From assembly GCF_005435165.1 (NCBI RefSeq), contig NZ_SGUC01000003.1, forward strand, positions 62,001-126,000: a stretch of DNA of 64,000 bases, written 5' to 3'. The translations under genes and the position numbers were made by a program. A model generated the notes under the pieces. It saw only the letters and a list, made by a program, of their open reading frames with translations. It did no database searches and was not told where the DNA came from. Shown piece after piece: positions 16,331 through 24,820 of the stretch (position 1 is the first letter of the stretch; every line of letters begins with the position of its first letter). This DNA is from Halorubrum sp. GN11_10-6_MGM. GTDB lineage: Archaea; Halobacteriota; Halobacteria; Halobacteriales; Haloferacaceae.

Positions 16331-16610
16331 GGTGCCTCCGAAGCCCCAGCCGTGAGGACGACGCACGCTCGCTGTGCTCCTCGCTCAGTCGCTCCGCTCC
16401 TTCGCTGCGGTGCTTACGTCGCCTGCGTCGTCCTCACGACTGCCCCTTCGAGTCCCGCCCCGCACCGCGACCGCACAGTACCTCACGCCTCCCCAGCCTC
16501 GCGGCTCGCGCTCGTCGAGCGCGAGCCGCGTCCCTCGCGCGTGCTCCTCGCGGCCGCCTTCGGCGGCGCGCTCGCAGGCACGCGCCGACCGCACATTCAT
16601 TTATAAGTAA
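16331..16610 (-). repeat. Intergenic repeat copy A, putative structured RNA
   Basis: This is one of four related elements (others near 28533, 30592 and 48108). Read on the minus strand it has a TATA box (16600-16607) and, about 20 nt later, the helix GCGCGTGC/GCACGCGC enclosing a GCGCGCCGC/GGCGGCCGC hairpin. A perfect hairpin with arms of about 14 bp follows (CGCGGCTCGCGCTC with its complement). The invariant GAGGCTGGGGAGG and GGGACTCGAAGGGGCAG come next. A closing pair (GTCGTGAGGACGACGC with GCGTCGTCCTCACGGC) lies ahead of GGCTGGGGCTTCGG. No long open frame is conserved. It lies antisense to both flanking genes. Confidence 0.75.
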
Positions 16611-16718
16611 CCGTCGTCAGCGGAGCTGCTGTTTAAATACCGCGTCGTCACCGCTGGGTGAACAGTCCGCGTACCGACACAAGACTCATATATGTGGGAA
16701 GTGTTGTCACGGGTGACG

Positions 16719-16886
16719 ATGCCAGACACGAAATCGGGCCGCGAGCGGAAAGGGAGGAACAAGCGCCGCCAACTGGAGAACCGCCTCGCACGGCGCGAGC
16801 TCGACGCGGACGACGAACCGCCGGAACCGTATGCCGAGGTGCCCGACGCGGAGTTCCTCGCCGAGTCCGACGACGCGGCCCGGTGA
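16719..16886 (+). CDS. Small charged protein (55 aa)
   Basis: The product has a basic first half (KSGRERKGRNKRRQLENRLARREL) and an acidic second half ending PDAEFLAESDDAAR. A basic helix followed by an acidic tail suggests nucleic-acid or protein binding, but I recognise no family. I chose the ATG at 16719 rather than the one at 16692, because the TATA box ACTCATATATG (about 16683-16693) would place transcription start at 16719. It precedes topA by about 110 bp. Confidence 0.6.
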   Translation: MPDTKSGRERKGRNKRRQLENRLARRELDADDEPPEPYAEVPDAEFLAESDDAAR

Positions 16887-16998
16887 CCGGCCGCCTTCGG
16901 GTCCCTTCTCGCCCTTCTCGCCGACCGTTCGACCCAGTGCCTGCCGGTGATTCTCCGTCGCGAAAGCTTTAGACCCGGGAGCGGCCTATCTCGGCGCA

Positions 16999-19596
16999 AT
17001 GAGTCGCGGCCCCGAACTGATAATCACGGAGAAAGACAACGCGGCGCGGCGCATCGCCGACATCCTGAGCGGCGAGTCCGCGACCGCGGAGCGGATGAAC
17101 GACGTCAACGTCTACGAGTGGGGCGGCAAGCGGTGTATCGGGCTCTCCGGTCACGTCGTCGGCGTCGACTTCCCGGCCGAGTACAACGACTGGCGAGACG
17201 TCGAGCCGGTCGAGCTGATCGACGCGCCCGTCACCAAGACCCCGACGCAGGAGGGGATCGTCGCCGCGCTGCGCCGGCTCGCCCGCAACGCCTCCCGCGT
17301 CGTCATCGCGACGGACTACGACCGCGAGGGCGAGCTCATCGGTAAGGAGGCGTACGAGCTGGTCCGCGAGGTGAACGAGGACGTCCCCGTCGACCGCGTG
17401 CGCTTCTCGTCGATCACCGAAAACGAGGTGCAGGAGGCGTTCGCGAACCCAGACGACCTCAACTTCGAGCTCGCGGCCGCCGGCGAGGCCCGCCAGACCA
17501 TCGACCTTACGTGGGGCGCCGCGCTCACGCGGTTCCTCTCGCTGTCCGCCCGCCAGCTCGGCGACGATTTTATCTCCGTCGGCCGGGTTCAGGGGCCCAC
17601 GCTCAAGCTCATCGTCGACCGCGAGCGCGAGATCCAGGCGTTCGACCCCGAGTCCTACTGGGAGCTGTCGGGCGAGCTGGCGAAGGCCGGCGGCGACCCG
17701 TTCGAGGCGCGCTACTTCTACCTGAACGACGAGGGTAACGAGGCCGAGCGCGTCTGGGACGGCGACGTCGCCGAGACGCTCACCGAGGCGCTTGACGCGG
17801 CCGACGGCGCCACGGTCGACGACGTCACGCGCCGGACGCAGACCGACGACCCGCCGACGCCGTTCAACACCACCGCGTTCATCCGCGCGGCGAGCTCGCT
17901 CGGCCACTCCGCGCAGCGCGCCATGTCGCTCGCGGAGGACCTGTACACCGCCGGCTACGTCACCTACCCCCGGACCGACAACACGGTGTACCCGGACGAC
18001 TTAGAGCCCGAGGAGCTGATCGAGGAGCTCTCGGCGGCCTCGACGTTCGGGAAAGACGCCGCGAGCCTACTCGAGGGCGACGCGGAGATCGATCCGACGG
18101 AGGGCGACGAGGAGACGACCGACCACCCGCCGATCCACCCGACCGGGGAGCTCCCTTCGGCCTCGGACCTCTCCGACGACGAGTGGGAGGTGTACGAGCT
18201 GATCGTCCGCCGGTTCCTCGCCACCTGCGCCGACCCCGCGACGTGGGAGCGGCTCCGCGTCGTCGCGCTCGCGAACGGCGAGGCGACCCCGATCGCCGAG
18301 AGGGCGGACGGGCTCGCCGCGCTCCGCGACCCGGACGCGGCCGACGGCCCGGCCGATCTCGTCGCCGACGGCGGCCTCCGGCTGAAGGCCAACGGGAAGC
18401 GGCTGCTGGAGGCCGGCTACCACGACGTCTACCCGTACCGCTCCAGCGACGAGCGGATCGTCCCGGACGTCGAGGTCGGCGAGACCCTGTCGCTGTCGGA
18501 CCGCGCCACAGAGGCGAAGGAGACGCAACCTCCCCGCCGCTACGGGCAGTCCCGTCTCATCGAGGAGATGGAGAAGCGGCAGCTCGGGACGAAGGCGACC
18601 CGCCACCGGACCATCGAGAAGCTGTACGACCGCAACTACGTCGAGAGCGACCCGCCGCGGCCGACGCGACTCGCCGAGGCGGTCGTCGAGGCCGCCGAGG
18701 AGTTTGCCGACCGGATCGTGAGCGAGGAGATGACCGCCCAGCTCGAACAGGACATGGCGGCTATCGCGGCCGGCGAGAAGGAGTACGACGAGGTGACGGC
18801 GGCGTCCCGAGAGCTCCTCTCCCGCGTGTTCGACGACCTCACCGAGTCGCGCGAGGCGGTCGGCGACCACCTCCAGACGTCGCTGAAAGCGGACAAGACG
18901 CTCGGTCCCTGCCCCGAGTGCGGCTCGGACCTCCTCGTCCGGAAGTCCCGGCAGGGGTCGTACTTCGTCGGCTGCGACGGCTACCCCGACTGCGAGTACA
19001 CGCTGCCGCTCCCCTCGACCGGGAAGCCGCTCATCCTCGACGAGACCTGCGAGGACCACGACCTCCGGCACGTGAAGATGCTCGCCGGTCGGAAGACGTT
19101 CGTCCACGGCTGTCCGCAGTGTAAGGCCGACGAGGCCGACGAGCAGGAGGACGAGGTGATCGGCGTCTGTCCCGACTGCGGGGAGGAACACGGGGGCGAA
19201 CTCGCTATCAAGCGGCTCCGCTCCGGCTCCCGGCTCGTCGGCTGTACGCGCTACCCCGACTGCGACTACTCGCTGCCGCTCCCCCGCCGCGGCGAGATCG
19301 AGGTCACGACGGAGACCTGCGAGGAACACGAGCTCCCGCACCTTCGAGTCCACTCCGGCGACGAACCGTGGGAACTCGGCTGTCCGATCTGTAACTACCG
19401 CGAGTTCACGGCCCGCCAGGAGGGGTCGGAGCTTCAGGCCGTCGAGGGGATCGGCGAGAAGACCGCCGCGAAGCTGAAGGACGCCGGCGTCGTCGGCGTC
19501 GACGAGCTCAAGTCCGTCGACCCGGACGAGTTGGCGGCGGACGTCGAGGGCGTGGGGGCGGACACCGTCCGCGACTGGCAGGCGAAGGCGGACTGA
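16999..19596 (+). CDS. topA: DNA topoisomerase I (type IA)
   Basis: This 865-aa type IA topoisomerase relaxes negative supercoils by single-strand passage. The Toprim domain carries TDYDREGE (105-112), and the catalytic tyrosine is Tyr323 in GYVTYPRTDNTVYP. C-terminal Cys4 zinc modules are visible (CPECGSDLL... CDGYPDCEY; CPDCGEEHG... CTRYPDCDY), with a further CxxC pair in ELGCPICNYREF. The last 50 residues (AVEGIGEKTAAKLKDAGV) form helix-hairpin-helix repeats. A TATA-like AAAGCTTTAGA is about 27 nt before the ATG. Confidence 0.96.
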   Translation: MSRGPELIITEKDNAARRIADILSGESATAERMNDVNVYEWGGKRCIGLSGHVVGVDFPAEYNDWRDVEPVELIDAPVTKTPTQEGIVAALRRLARNASRVVIATDYDREGELIGKEAYELVREVNEDVPVDRVRFSSITENEVQEAFANPDDLNFELAAAGEARQTIDLTWGAALTRFLSLSARQLGDDFISVGRVQGPTLKLIVDREREIQAFDPESYWELSGELAKAGGDPFEARYFYLNDEGNEAERVWDGDVAETLTEALDAADGATVDDVTRRTQTDDPPTPFNTTAFIRAASSLGHSAQRAMSLAEDLYTAGYVTYPRTDNTVYPDDLEPEELIEELSAASTFGKDAASLLEGDAEIDPTEGDEETTDHPPIHPTGELPSASDLSDDEWEVYELIVRRFLATCADPATWERLRVVALANGEATPIAERADGLAALRDPDAADGPADLVADGGLRLKANGKRLLEAGYHDVYPYRSSDERIVPDVEVGETLSLSDRATEAKETQPPRRYGQSRLIEEMEKRQLGTKATRHRTIEKLYDRNYVESDPPRPTRLAEAVVEAAEEFADRIVSEEMTAQLEQDMAAIAAGEKEYDEVTAASRELLSRVFDDLTESREAVGDHLQTSLKADKTLGPCPECGSDLLVRKSRQGSYFVGCDGYPDCEYTLPLPSTGKPLILDETCEDHDLRHVKMLAGRKTFVHGCPQCKADEADEQEDEVIGVCPDCGEEHGGELAIKRLRSGSRLVGCTRYPDCDYSLPLPRRGEIEVTTETCEEHELPHLRVHSGDEPWELGCPICNYREFTARQEGSELQAVEGIGEKTAAKLKDAGVVGVDELKSVDPDELAADVEGVGADTVRDWQAKAD

Positions 19597-19771
19597 CCGG
19601 TCGACCGAACGGTTCGGCGCGGCCCTCGTCGGACCGATCCGGCCTCACTCCGGCCTCCTGATCTGGCCTCACTTCAGCCTCGCTCCCGCCTCGCTCCGGT
19701 GCCGCGGCAGACGCCGCGGAGACACCTAAAAGCACAAACAGATAAACGTACGGCGCGTCGTGGGTCGATAG

Positions 19772-21394
19772 ATGGGAGATCGCGACGTCGGCCCGGAGAA
19801 CACGTCGCCGAGCGACGGCGCCGCCGCGGACGGTATCCTCCGGGCGTTCGTCGAGGCGATTCCGACGCCGACGCTGGTCTGCGATCCCGAGACGCTGGCG
19901 ATCCGCGCCGCGAACCCCCCCGCGGTCGATCTCCTCGGCCACGACCGCGGCACGCTGACGCTGATGGGACTTCCGGACGTCGGAGAGACCGAGGTCACGG
20001 TCGACGGGGAGCCGATAGCGGAGGTCGTCGCCTCGGCCGTCGCGGCCGACCACGAGACGGCCGGCGCCGAGGCGTCAGACACCGAGGCGTCCGCCGGGGG
20101 CGTCCGGCGGTTCGAGTGGGACGTCCGACTCGGCGATCCGGGGCTGCGGGTCGACGCGGCGCTTCACACGGCGACGATCGCCGGCGGCGAGTGGCTCGTC
20201 GTCGGCCTCTCCGACGCCACCGACCGCGTCGCGGCCGCGACCGAGCGCGACGGCGAGCGCCGGCTCGTCGACGCGCTCGCCGAGACCGTCCCGCTCGCGC
20301 TGTTCCGCTGTACCGAGGAGGGAACGCTCTCCCGGTGGAACGAGCGGCTCGCGACCGACTCCGGCTACGACCCCGAGTCGCTCTCGGGGCGGGCGCTCAC
20401 GTCGCTGTTCGACGAGGAGACGCGCGGTTCCGTCGGCGACGCCCTCTCTCGGGTGTACCGCGACGGGGAGACCGTCTCCGGCGAGGCGCGGCTGCTCACC
20501 CGGTCCGGAGAGCGCCTCCCGTACCGGCTCTCGATCGGTCCGGTGACGGAGGGCGACCGGGTCGTCGGCGCGGTCGGCGTCGGGGAGGACGTCACCGACG
20601 CGTCGCTTCGAGAGGAGCGCCTCGCGGTGTTGACGCGCGTGCTGCGGCACAACTTCCGGAACGATCTCAACGTCGTCACGGGGTTCACCGGGCGGGCCAT
20701 CGAGGCGATCGACGACCCCGAGCTCGCGGGGCAGCTCGAACGCGTCGTCGACACCGCACAGCGGCTGCTGCGCCTCGGCGAGACCTCGCGGAAGGTGGAG
20801 CGGTTGCTCTCCGAGCACCCCTCGCCGCGGCCGCTCGCGCTCGCGCCCGCGGTCGACGCGGCCCTCGAATCGCTCGATCCGGCGCTCCGCGAGCGGGCCG
20901 CGGTCGACGTCGACGTTCCGGCGGACCTCGCCGTCTCCGCGGTCGCGTTCCTCCCCGAGGCGATAACCGAGCTCGTCGACAACGCGATCCGCCACAACGA
21001 CGCGGACGCCCCCCGAGTCAGGATTTCGGCCGCGGAGCTGCCCAGCGAGACGTGGGTCTCGCTCGTCGTCGCCGACGACGGGCCGGGAATCCCGCCCGCC
21101 GAGCGGGCCGTCCTCACCGGCGAGGAGACGCCGCTCGACCACGCCAGCGGGCTCGGCCTCTGGTACGTGAACTGGATCGTCACCGCCGGCGGCGGGAGCC
21201 TCGACATCGCGGAGAGCAAGGCCGGCGGCAGCCGGATCGAGCTGTCGCTACGCGCCGCAGAGGGATCGCCGCCCGACGGCACCGATCTGTTCGTCTCCGG
21301 GGAAACGGAACCGTTCGATCCGGACGACGCCGGGCTGTTCGATCCGGACGACGCGGAGCCGTTCGGTTCCGACGAATCCGGTGGCGGCCGGTAG
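19772..21394 (+). CDS. Soluble PAS-domain sensor histidine kinase
   Basis: The 540-aa protein has no membrane segment. Two PAS-like sensor regions occupy about 20-150 and 165-285. The dimerisation/phosphoacceptor segment follows with His293 in LTRVLRHNFRNDLNVVTGF, the haloarchaeal H-box form. The ATPase has an N-box (ELVDNAIRHND), G1 (VADDGPGIPPAER) and G2 (GLGLWYVNWIV). The C-terminal 30 residues contain a duplicated FDPDDA motif. No response regulator is adjacent, as usual for haloarchaea, so the partner and signal are unknown. Confidence 0.9.
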   Translation: MGDRDVGPENTSPSDGAAADGILRAFVEAIPTPTLVCDPETLAIRAANPPAVDLLGHDRGTLTLMGLPDVGETEVTVDGEPIAEVVASAVAADHETAGAEASDTEASAGGVRRFEWDVRLGDPGLRVDAALHTATIAGGEWLVVGLSDATDRVAAATERDGERRLVDALAETVPLALFRCTEEGTLSRWNERLATDSGYDPESLSGRALTSLFDEETRGSVGDALSRVYRDGETVSGEARLLTRSGERLPYRLSIGPVTEGDRVVGAVGVGEDVTDASLREERLAVLTRVLRHNFRNDLNVVTGFTGRAIEAIDDPELAGQLERVVDTAQRLLRLGETSRKVERLLSEHPSPRPLALAPAVDAALESLDPALRERAAVDVDVPADLAVSAVAFLPEAITELVDNAIRHNDADAPRVRISAAELPSETWVSLVVADDGPGIPPAERAVLTGEETPLDHASGLGLWYVNWIVTAGGGSLDIAESKAGGSRIELSLRAAEGSPPDGTDLFVSGETEPFDPDDAGLFDPDDAEPFGSDESGGGR

Positions 21395-21414
21395 CTCCTC
21401 GCTCGGGCGTCGAC

Positions 21415-21774
21415 TCACTCCACCAGCCGTAGCTCGTCGCCGACCGCCACCGACTCGGCAGCGCCCGCCGGGAGTTCGACGACGGTGTCGGCCCGGCCGC
21501 GGCCCACCCCGACGAACGGCGCGAGCCGCTTTTTCGCCGTCACCTCGCCGTCGACGAGCCACGCGGCGTCGATCGCGAACGGCACGAACAGCATGTGGAG
21601 CCACTGCGTGTCGACCTCGTCGAACGGGAACACGAGGGCGTAGCCGTCGGGGATCGACCGCCGGAACATCAGGCCGCGGGCCTGTTCGAACGTCGACCGC
21701 GCGACGTCGACGTCGCTCGCGAGGTCGGTCTCGGCCCGGTCGCTCGCCGAATCGGGACGGTGAACGAGTCGCAC
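21415..21774 (-). CDS. DUF192 family protein
   Basis: The 119-aa product matches the small DUF192 fold: RSTFEQARGLMFRRSIPDGYALVFPFDEVDTQWLHMLFVPFAIDAAWLVDGEV, then ELPAGAAESVAVGDELRL. The motif GLMFR...FP...MLFVPFAID is diagnostic. The biochemical role of the family is not established. It begins with GTG at 21774, and a TATA-like CTATTTATCC lies about 25 nt upstream. The gene is convergent with the histidine kinase. Confidence 0.88.
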   Translation of the reverse strand: MRLVHRPDSASDRAETDLASDVDVARSTFEQARGLMFRRSIPDGYALVFPFDEVDTQWLHMLFVPFAIDAAWLVDGEVTAKKRLAPFVGVGRGRADTVVELPAGAAESVAVGDELRLVE

Positions 21775-21856
21775 GGCTGCCGTCTCGCGGCGGGCGGATA
21801 AATAGCCTCTCGTTCGGTCGGCGCCGCAGCCGAGCGCGGCGTCGACCGCGTCGGGG

Positions 21857-22111
21857 TTAGCTCGCGCTTCCGTACGTCTCTTCGAGGTACTCGACGATGT
21901 CGTCGCTCTCGGCCATCCCCTCGATCCCGTGCTCCTCGTCGACGAGGACGGGGACGCCGGTCTGCCCGGAGACCTCCTCGACCTCCGTCCGCTCGTCGTG
22001 CGAGCGCGGCACCATCACGGAGTCGTACTCCAGACCGAGGTCCGCGAGCTTCGTCTTCACCTTCGCGCAGTACGGACAGCCTTCGAGCTCGTAGAGTGTC
22101 AGGTTCGCCAT
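21857..22111 (-). CDS. Glutaredoxin-like / GST N-terminal domain protein
   Basis: The 84-aa thioredoxin-fold protein starts MANLTLYELEGCPYCAKV with a CxxC redox site (CPYC). It has the cis-Pro in QTGVPVLVDEEHGIEGMAESDDIVEYLEETYG, the glutaredoxin and GST N-terminal pattern. Haloarchaea lack glutathione and use gamma-glutamylcysteine, so the donor is probably different. The ATG at 22111 is supported by the motif and by a TATA-like CTCTTTACAG about 27 nt upstream. A paralogue lies at 62670-63032. Confidence 0.88.
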   Translation of the reverse strand: MANLTLYELEGCPYCAKVKTKLADLGLEYDSVMVPRSHDERTEVEEVSGQTGVPVLVDEEHGIEGMAESDDIVEYLEETYGSAS

Positions 22112-22207
22112 CACCTGCTCATAGACCCTCGACCTGTAAAGAGGTGCGGCCGCGGATGCGCCCGACGCGCACGGGCGACGGGACACGCGTGCGACCACAA
22201 CTCCCGA

Positions 22208-22248
22208 ATCCAGTTGCCACTACCCTCCCACATCCAGTTGCCACTACC
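22208..22248 (-). repeat. 17-nt direct repeat upstream of the glutaredoxin gene
   Basis: The 17-nt sequence ATCCAGTTGCCACTACC occurs at 22208-22224 and again at 22232-22248, a period of 24 bp. It lies about 100-140 nt upstream of the glutaredoxin start and behind the thermosome stop. A tandem protein-binding site is one reading; a slippage duplication is another. Confidence 0.6.
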
Positions 22249-22344
22249 GAGTGACGCGCGAAACGGGGGAAAATCGGAGCGTTTGAACGGGGCAGTCGTC
22301 GGGCGATCGCGGTCGGCGCGAGGGTATCGGGGCGTCTCCCGCTT

Positions 22345-24003
22345 TTACATCGCGCCGCCCATGCCGCCCATACCGCCCATGCCGCCGCCGGGGGCGCCGC
22401 CCTCGTCGTCGCCGCCCGACGTCGAGAGGTCGCCAGCCGAGATGATGTCGTCGATTTTCAGCACGAGGTTCGCCGCCTCGGCCGCGGAGGCGATCGCCTG
22501 CTCCTTCGCGTGGGCCGTCTCGACGACGCCCGCGTCGGCCGTGTTGACGACCTCGCCGGCGAACACGTCGAGCCCGGCGTTCTCGTCGCCGGCCTCGTGA
22601 GCCGCGCGCAGGTCGACCAGCAGGTCGATCGCGTCGAGTCCGGCGTTCTCGGCGAGCACGCGCGGAATCAGTTCGAGGGAGTCGGCGAACGCCTCGACCG
22701 CGAGCTGCTCGCGTCCCTCGACGGAGTCGGCGTAGTCGCGCAGGCGACGTGCGATCTCGACCTCGACCGCGCCGCCGCCGGGCAGGGTGCGCCCGTCGGA
22801 GACGGTCGTCGAGACCACGTCGAGCGCGTCCTGGATGCCGCGTTCGAGCTCGTCGACGACGTGCTCGGTCGTGCCGTACAGGAGGAGCGTGACGCCGTGG
22901 GCGTCCTCGCCCTCGACGTAGAACAGCTCCTCGTCGTCGTCGCGCTTGACCGAGCCGACCGCGAGGTCGTCGGCGGTCAGCGAGTCGAGGTCCGTGACGA
23001 TCGGCGCGCCGAGGACGTTCTTCAGGAACGTGAGGTCGGACTTCTTCGTGCGGCGGATCGCGAGGATTCCCTCCTTCGCGAGGTAGTGCTGCGCGAGGTC
23101 GTCGATGCCCTTCTGGCAGAAGACGACGTCGGCGCCGGACTCGACGATCTGATCGACCTTCTCGCGGAGCTGCTCCTCCTCCTGGTCGAGGAACTTCTGG
23201 AGCTGGTCCGGGGAGTCGACGTTGACGGAGGTGTCGACGTCCGCCTCCTCGACCTCGATCGGGTCGTTGAGGAGGAGGACGTTCGCGTCCTCGAAGTCGG
23301 TCGGCATGTCCTCGTGGACGGGGTCCTTGTCGATCGCCGCACCGGTGAGCAGGCGGGACTCGCCCGCCGCGCGCCCGGTGCGCGTCTCGATGTTGAGGTT
23401 CGCCAGATCGACCACGTGGGAGCCGTCGTCGGCCTCGACCGTGACGCCCTGTACCGCGCGGACGACGAGGTCGGCGAGCACGTCCTTGTCCAGCTCGGCG
23501 CCCTTCCCGGTCATCGACGTCTCGGCGACGTTACGCAGGGTCTCCGTGTCGTCGGGGTCGACGGCGGTCGCGACCTCGTCGACCTGCTCGCGGGCGTACT
23601 CGCTCGCGAGGTTGAAGCCCTTGATCACCGCTGTCGGGTGGATGTCCTGTTCGAGGAGGTCCTGGGCGTTTTTCAGCAGCTCGCCCGCGATGGCGACCGC
23701 GCTGGTCGTCCCGTCGCCGGCCTCGTCCTCTTGGGTCTCGGCGACCTCGACGACCATCTCGGCGGTCGGGTTGTCGATGTCCATCTCCTGGAGGATGGTG
23801 ACGCCGTCGTTGGTGATGGTGACGTCGCCCATCGAGTTGACGAGCATCTTGTCCATCCCCTTGGGTCCGAGCGTCGACCGGACGGACTCGGCGACGCCGC
23901 GAGCGGCGGAGATGTTGTACTCCTGAGCGTCCTTGTCCTGGACGCGCTGGGCGTCCTCGCCCATGATGATCATCGGCTGGCCCTGCTGCATTCGCTGGCT
24001 CAT
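22345..24003 (-). CDS. ths: Thermosome subunit (group II chaperonin)
   Basis: This ATP-driven archaeal chaperonin subunit of 552 aa folds proteins inside a double ring. Landmarks are LGPKGMDKMLV, the ATP-binding GDVTITNDGVTIL and GDGTTSAVAIAGELL, with a later TLPGGGAVEVEIARRLRDYA. The C-terminus ends in a GGMGGMGGMGGAM tail typical of thermosomes. The ATG at 24003 is favoured over upstream in-frame codons because a strong TATA box (24027-24036) lies 29 nt before it. Haloarchaea usually encode two or three paralogues, and I cannot say which one this is. Confidence 0.97.
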   Translation of the reverse strand: MSQRMQQGQPMIIMGEDAQRVQDKDAQEYNISAARGVAESVRSTLGPKGMDKMLVNSMGDVTITNDGVTILQEMDIDNPTAEMVVEVAETQEDEAGDGTTSAVAIAGELLKNAQDLLEQDIHPTAVIKGFNLASEYAREQVDEVATAVDPDDTETLRNVAETSMTGKGAELDKDVLADLVVRAVQGVTVEADDGSHVVDLANLNIETRTGRAAGESRLLTGAAIDKDPVHEDMPTDFEDANVLLLNDPIEVEEADVDTSVNVDSPDQLQKFLDQEEEQLREKVDQIVESGADVVFCQKGIDDLAQHYLAKEGILAIRRTKKSDLTFLKNVLGAPIVTDLDSLTADDLAVGSVKRDDDEELFYVEGEDAHGVTLLLYGTTEHVVDELERGIQDALDVVSTTVSDGRTLPGGGAVEVEIARRLRDYADSVEGREQLAVEAFADSLELIPRVLAENAGLDAIDLLVDLRAAHEAGDENAGLDVFAGEVVNTADAGVVETAHAKEQAIASAAEAANLVLKIDDIISAGDLSTSGGDDEGGAPGGGMGGMGGMGGAM

Positions 24004-24026
24004 ACAGCGTTTGATTGATTGTGATT

Positions 24027-24036
24027 CTATATAAAT
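24027..24036 (-). promoter_or_regulatory. TATA box of the thermosome gene
   Basis: The minus-strand motif CATTTATATAGA is centred about 29 nt before the ATG at 24003. It is one of the best TATA matches in the window and predicts a nearly leaderless, strongly expressed message. Confidence 0.65.
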
Positions 24037-24177
24037 GTCTCGTTGACGGGCCGCCGCGTGCGAGTACACGTCGCCGCCGGGGTCGGAAGAAAAACGCACG
24101 CCTTCGCGGTGTTTTGCCCGAATTCATGCGGGGAGTTAGCATTGATCTCCGTCGGCGACAGAGGCGCGTTCCGACGC

Positions 24178-24190
24178 CGTTTATATACTC
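24178..24190 (-). promoter_or_regulatory. Distal TATA-like element upstream of the thermosome gene
   Basis: GAGTATATAAACG on the minus strand is 175 nt upstream of the thermosome ATG. It could serve a second, longer transcript with a leader of about 150 nt. It reads as a TATA box on the plus strand too, but no plus-strand gene follows. Confidence 0.3.
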
Positions 24191-24225
24191 ACCGTCGACG
24201 CCGCGTCACCCGGTACGCCGCCGCG

Positions 24226-24750
24226 TCACCCCGGCACGCCGCCGGCCAACAGCGCGGCGTCGACGAGCAGCAGGACGGCGAGCCCGGCGCTCGCGAGCAG
24301 GTAGGGTCGAGCGACGGTCGCCAGCCGAGCGGACCCGGGCGCGCTCCCGACTCCGGCGAGCGCGTCCGGCGGGAACCCCTCGGCCATGTACCGCCCCCAC
24401 CCGACGTCGGGGTCGACCTCGCGTCGCATCCGGAGGACGCCCAGCTCGACGAGCCCGTTCATGACGCCCCACAGCGACAGCATCGCGATGACGGCCCACC
24501 CCCGCCGGGTCGTCGCGAGGGCCTCCAGCGGCGTGTACAGCCGCCAGATCATGTACGCGCCGGTGACGGGGAGGACCACCCCCGTCCAGCGCGTGACCAT
24601 GAGGAGGCGGTGCGCGGCGTCGGCGAACGCGTCACGGCCGAGCGTCCCGTCGGTCGCCCGCGGTAGGATCGCGTAGGCGACGTACAGCGTCGCGCCGGTC
24701 CACAGCGCGCCGGAGAGCACGTGGAAGACGAAGGCGGTCGTGAGCAACAC
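24226..24750 (-). CDS. CopD-like integral membrane protein
   Basis: This 174-aa protein has four predicted membrane helices: TTAFVFHVLSGALWTGATLYVAYAIL, WTGVVLPVTGAYMIW, GWAVIAMLSLWGVMNGLVELGVL and YLLASAGLAVLLLVDAALL. The pattern FHVLSGALWTGATLY with conserved His resembles CopD/YebZ-type copper-resistance membrane proteins. A metal or haem role is an inference from this resemblance. The start is GTG at 24750, with a TATA-like GGCTTTATTCCG about 28 nt upstream. Confidence 0.7.
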   Translation of the reverse strand: MLLTTAFVFHVLSGALWTGATLYVAYAILPRATDGTLGRDAFADAAHRLLMVTRWTGVVLPVTGAYMIWRLYTPLEALATTRRGWAVIAMLSLWGVMNGLVELGVLRMRREVDPDVGWGRYMAEGFPPDALAGVGSAPGSARLATVARPYLLASAGLAVLLLVDAALLAGGVPG

Positions 24751-24820
24751 GGGATCGACTGGGCGCGAGAGCGGAATAAAGCCAGCCCCGGACAGGATCG
24801 GGTGGCGGTTCGCCGCCCGG

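Noticed and set aside
16352-16610. Short open frames inside the repeat elements as small proteins
   Set aside because: Frames are not preserved between the four copies; stems change by whole complementary blocks without regard to codons.
22510-24018. 502-codon plus-strand open frame opposite the thermosome gene
   Set aside because: The thermosome on the minus strand is unmistakable; the plus frame yields Val- and Leu-rich sequence with no family motif.
24196-24245. Possible CRISPR-like short repeats (GCCGCGTCACCC units)
   Set aside because: There are only two imperfect copies at the 3' end of the CopD-like gene, with no spacer regularity and no cas genes.
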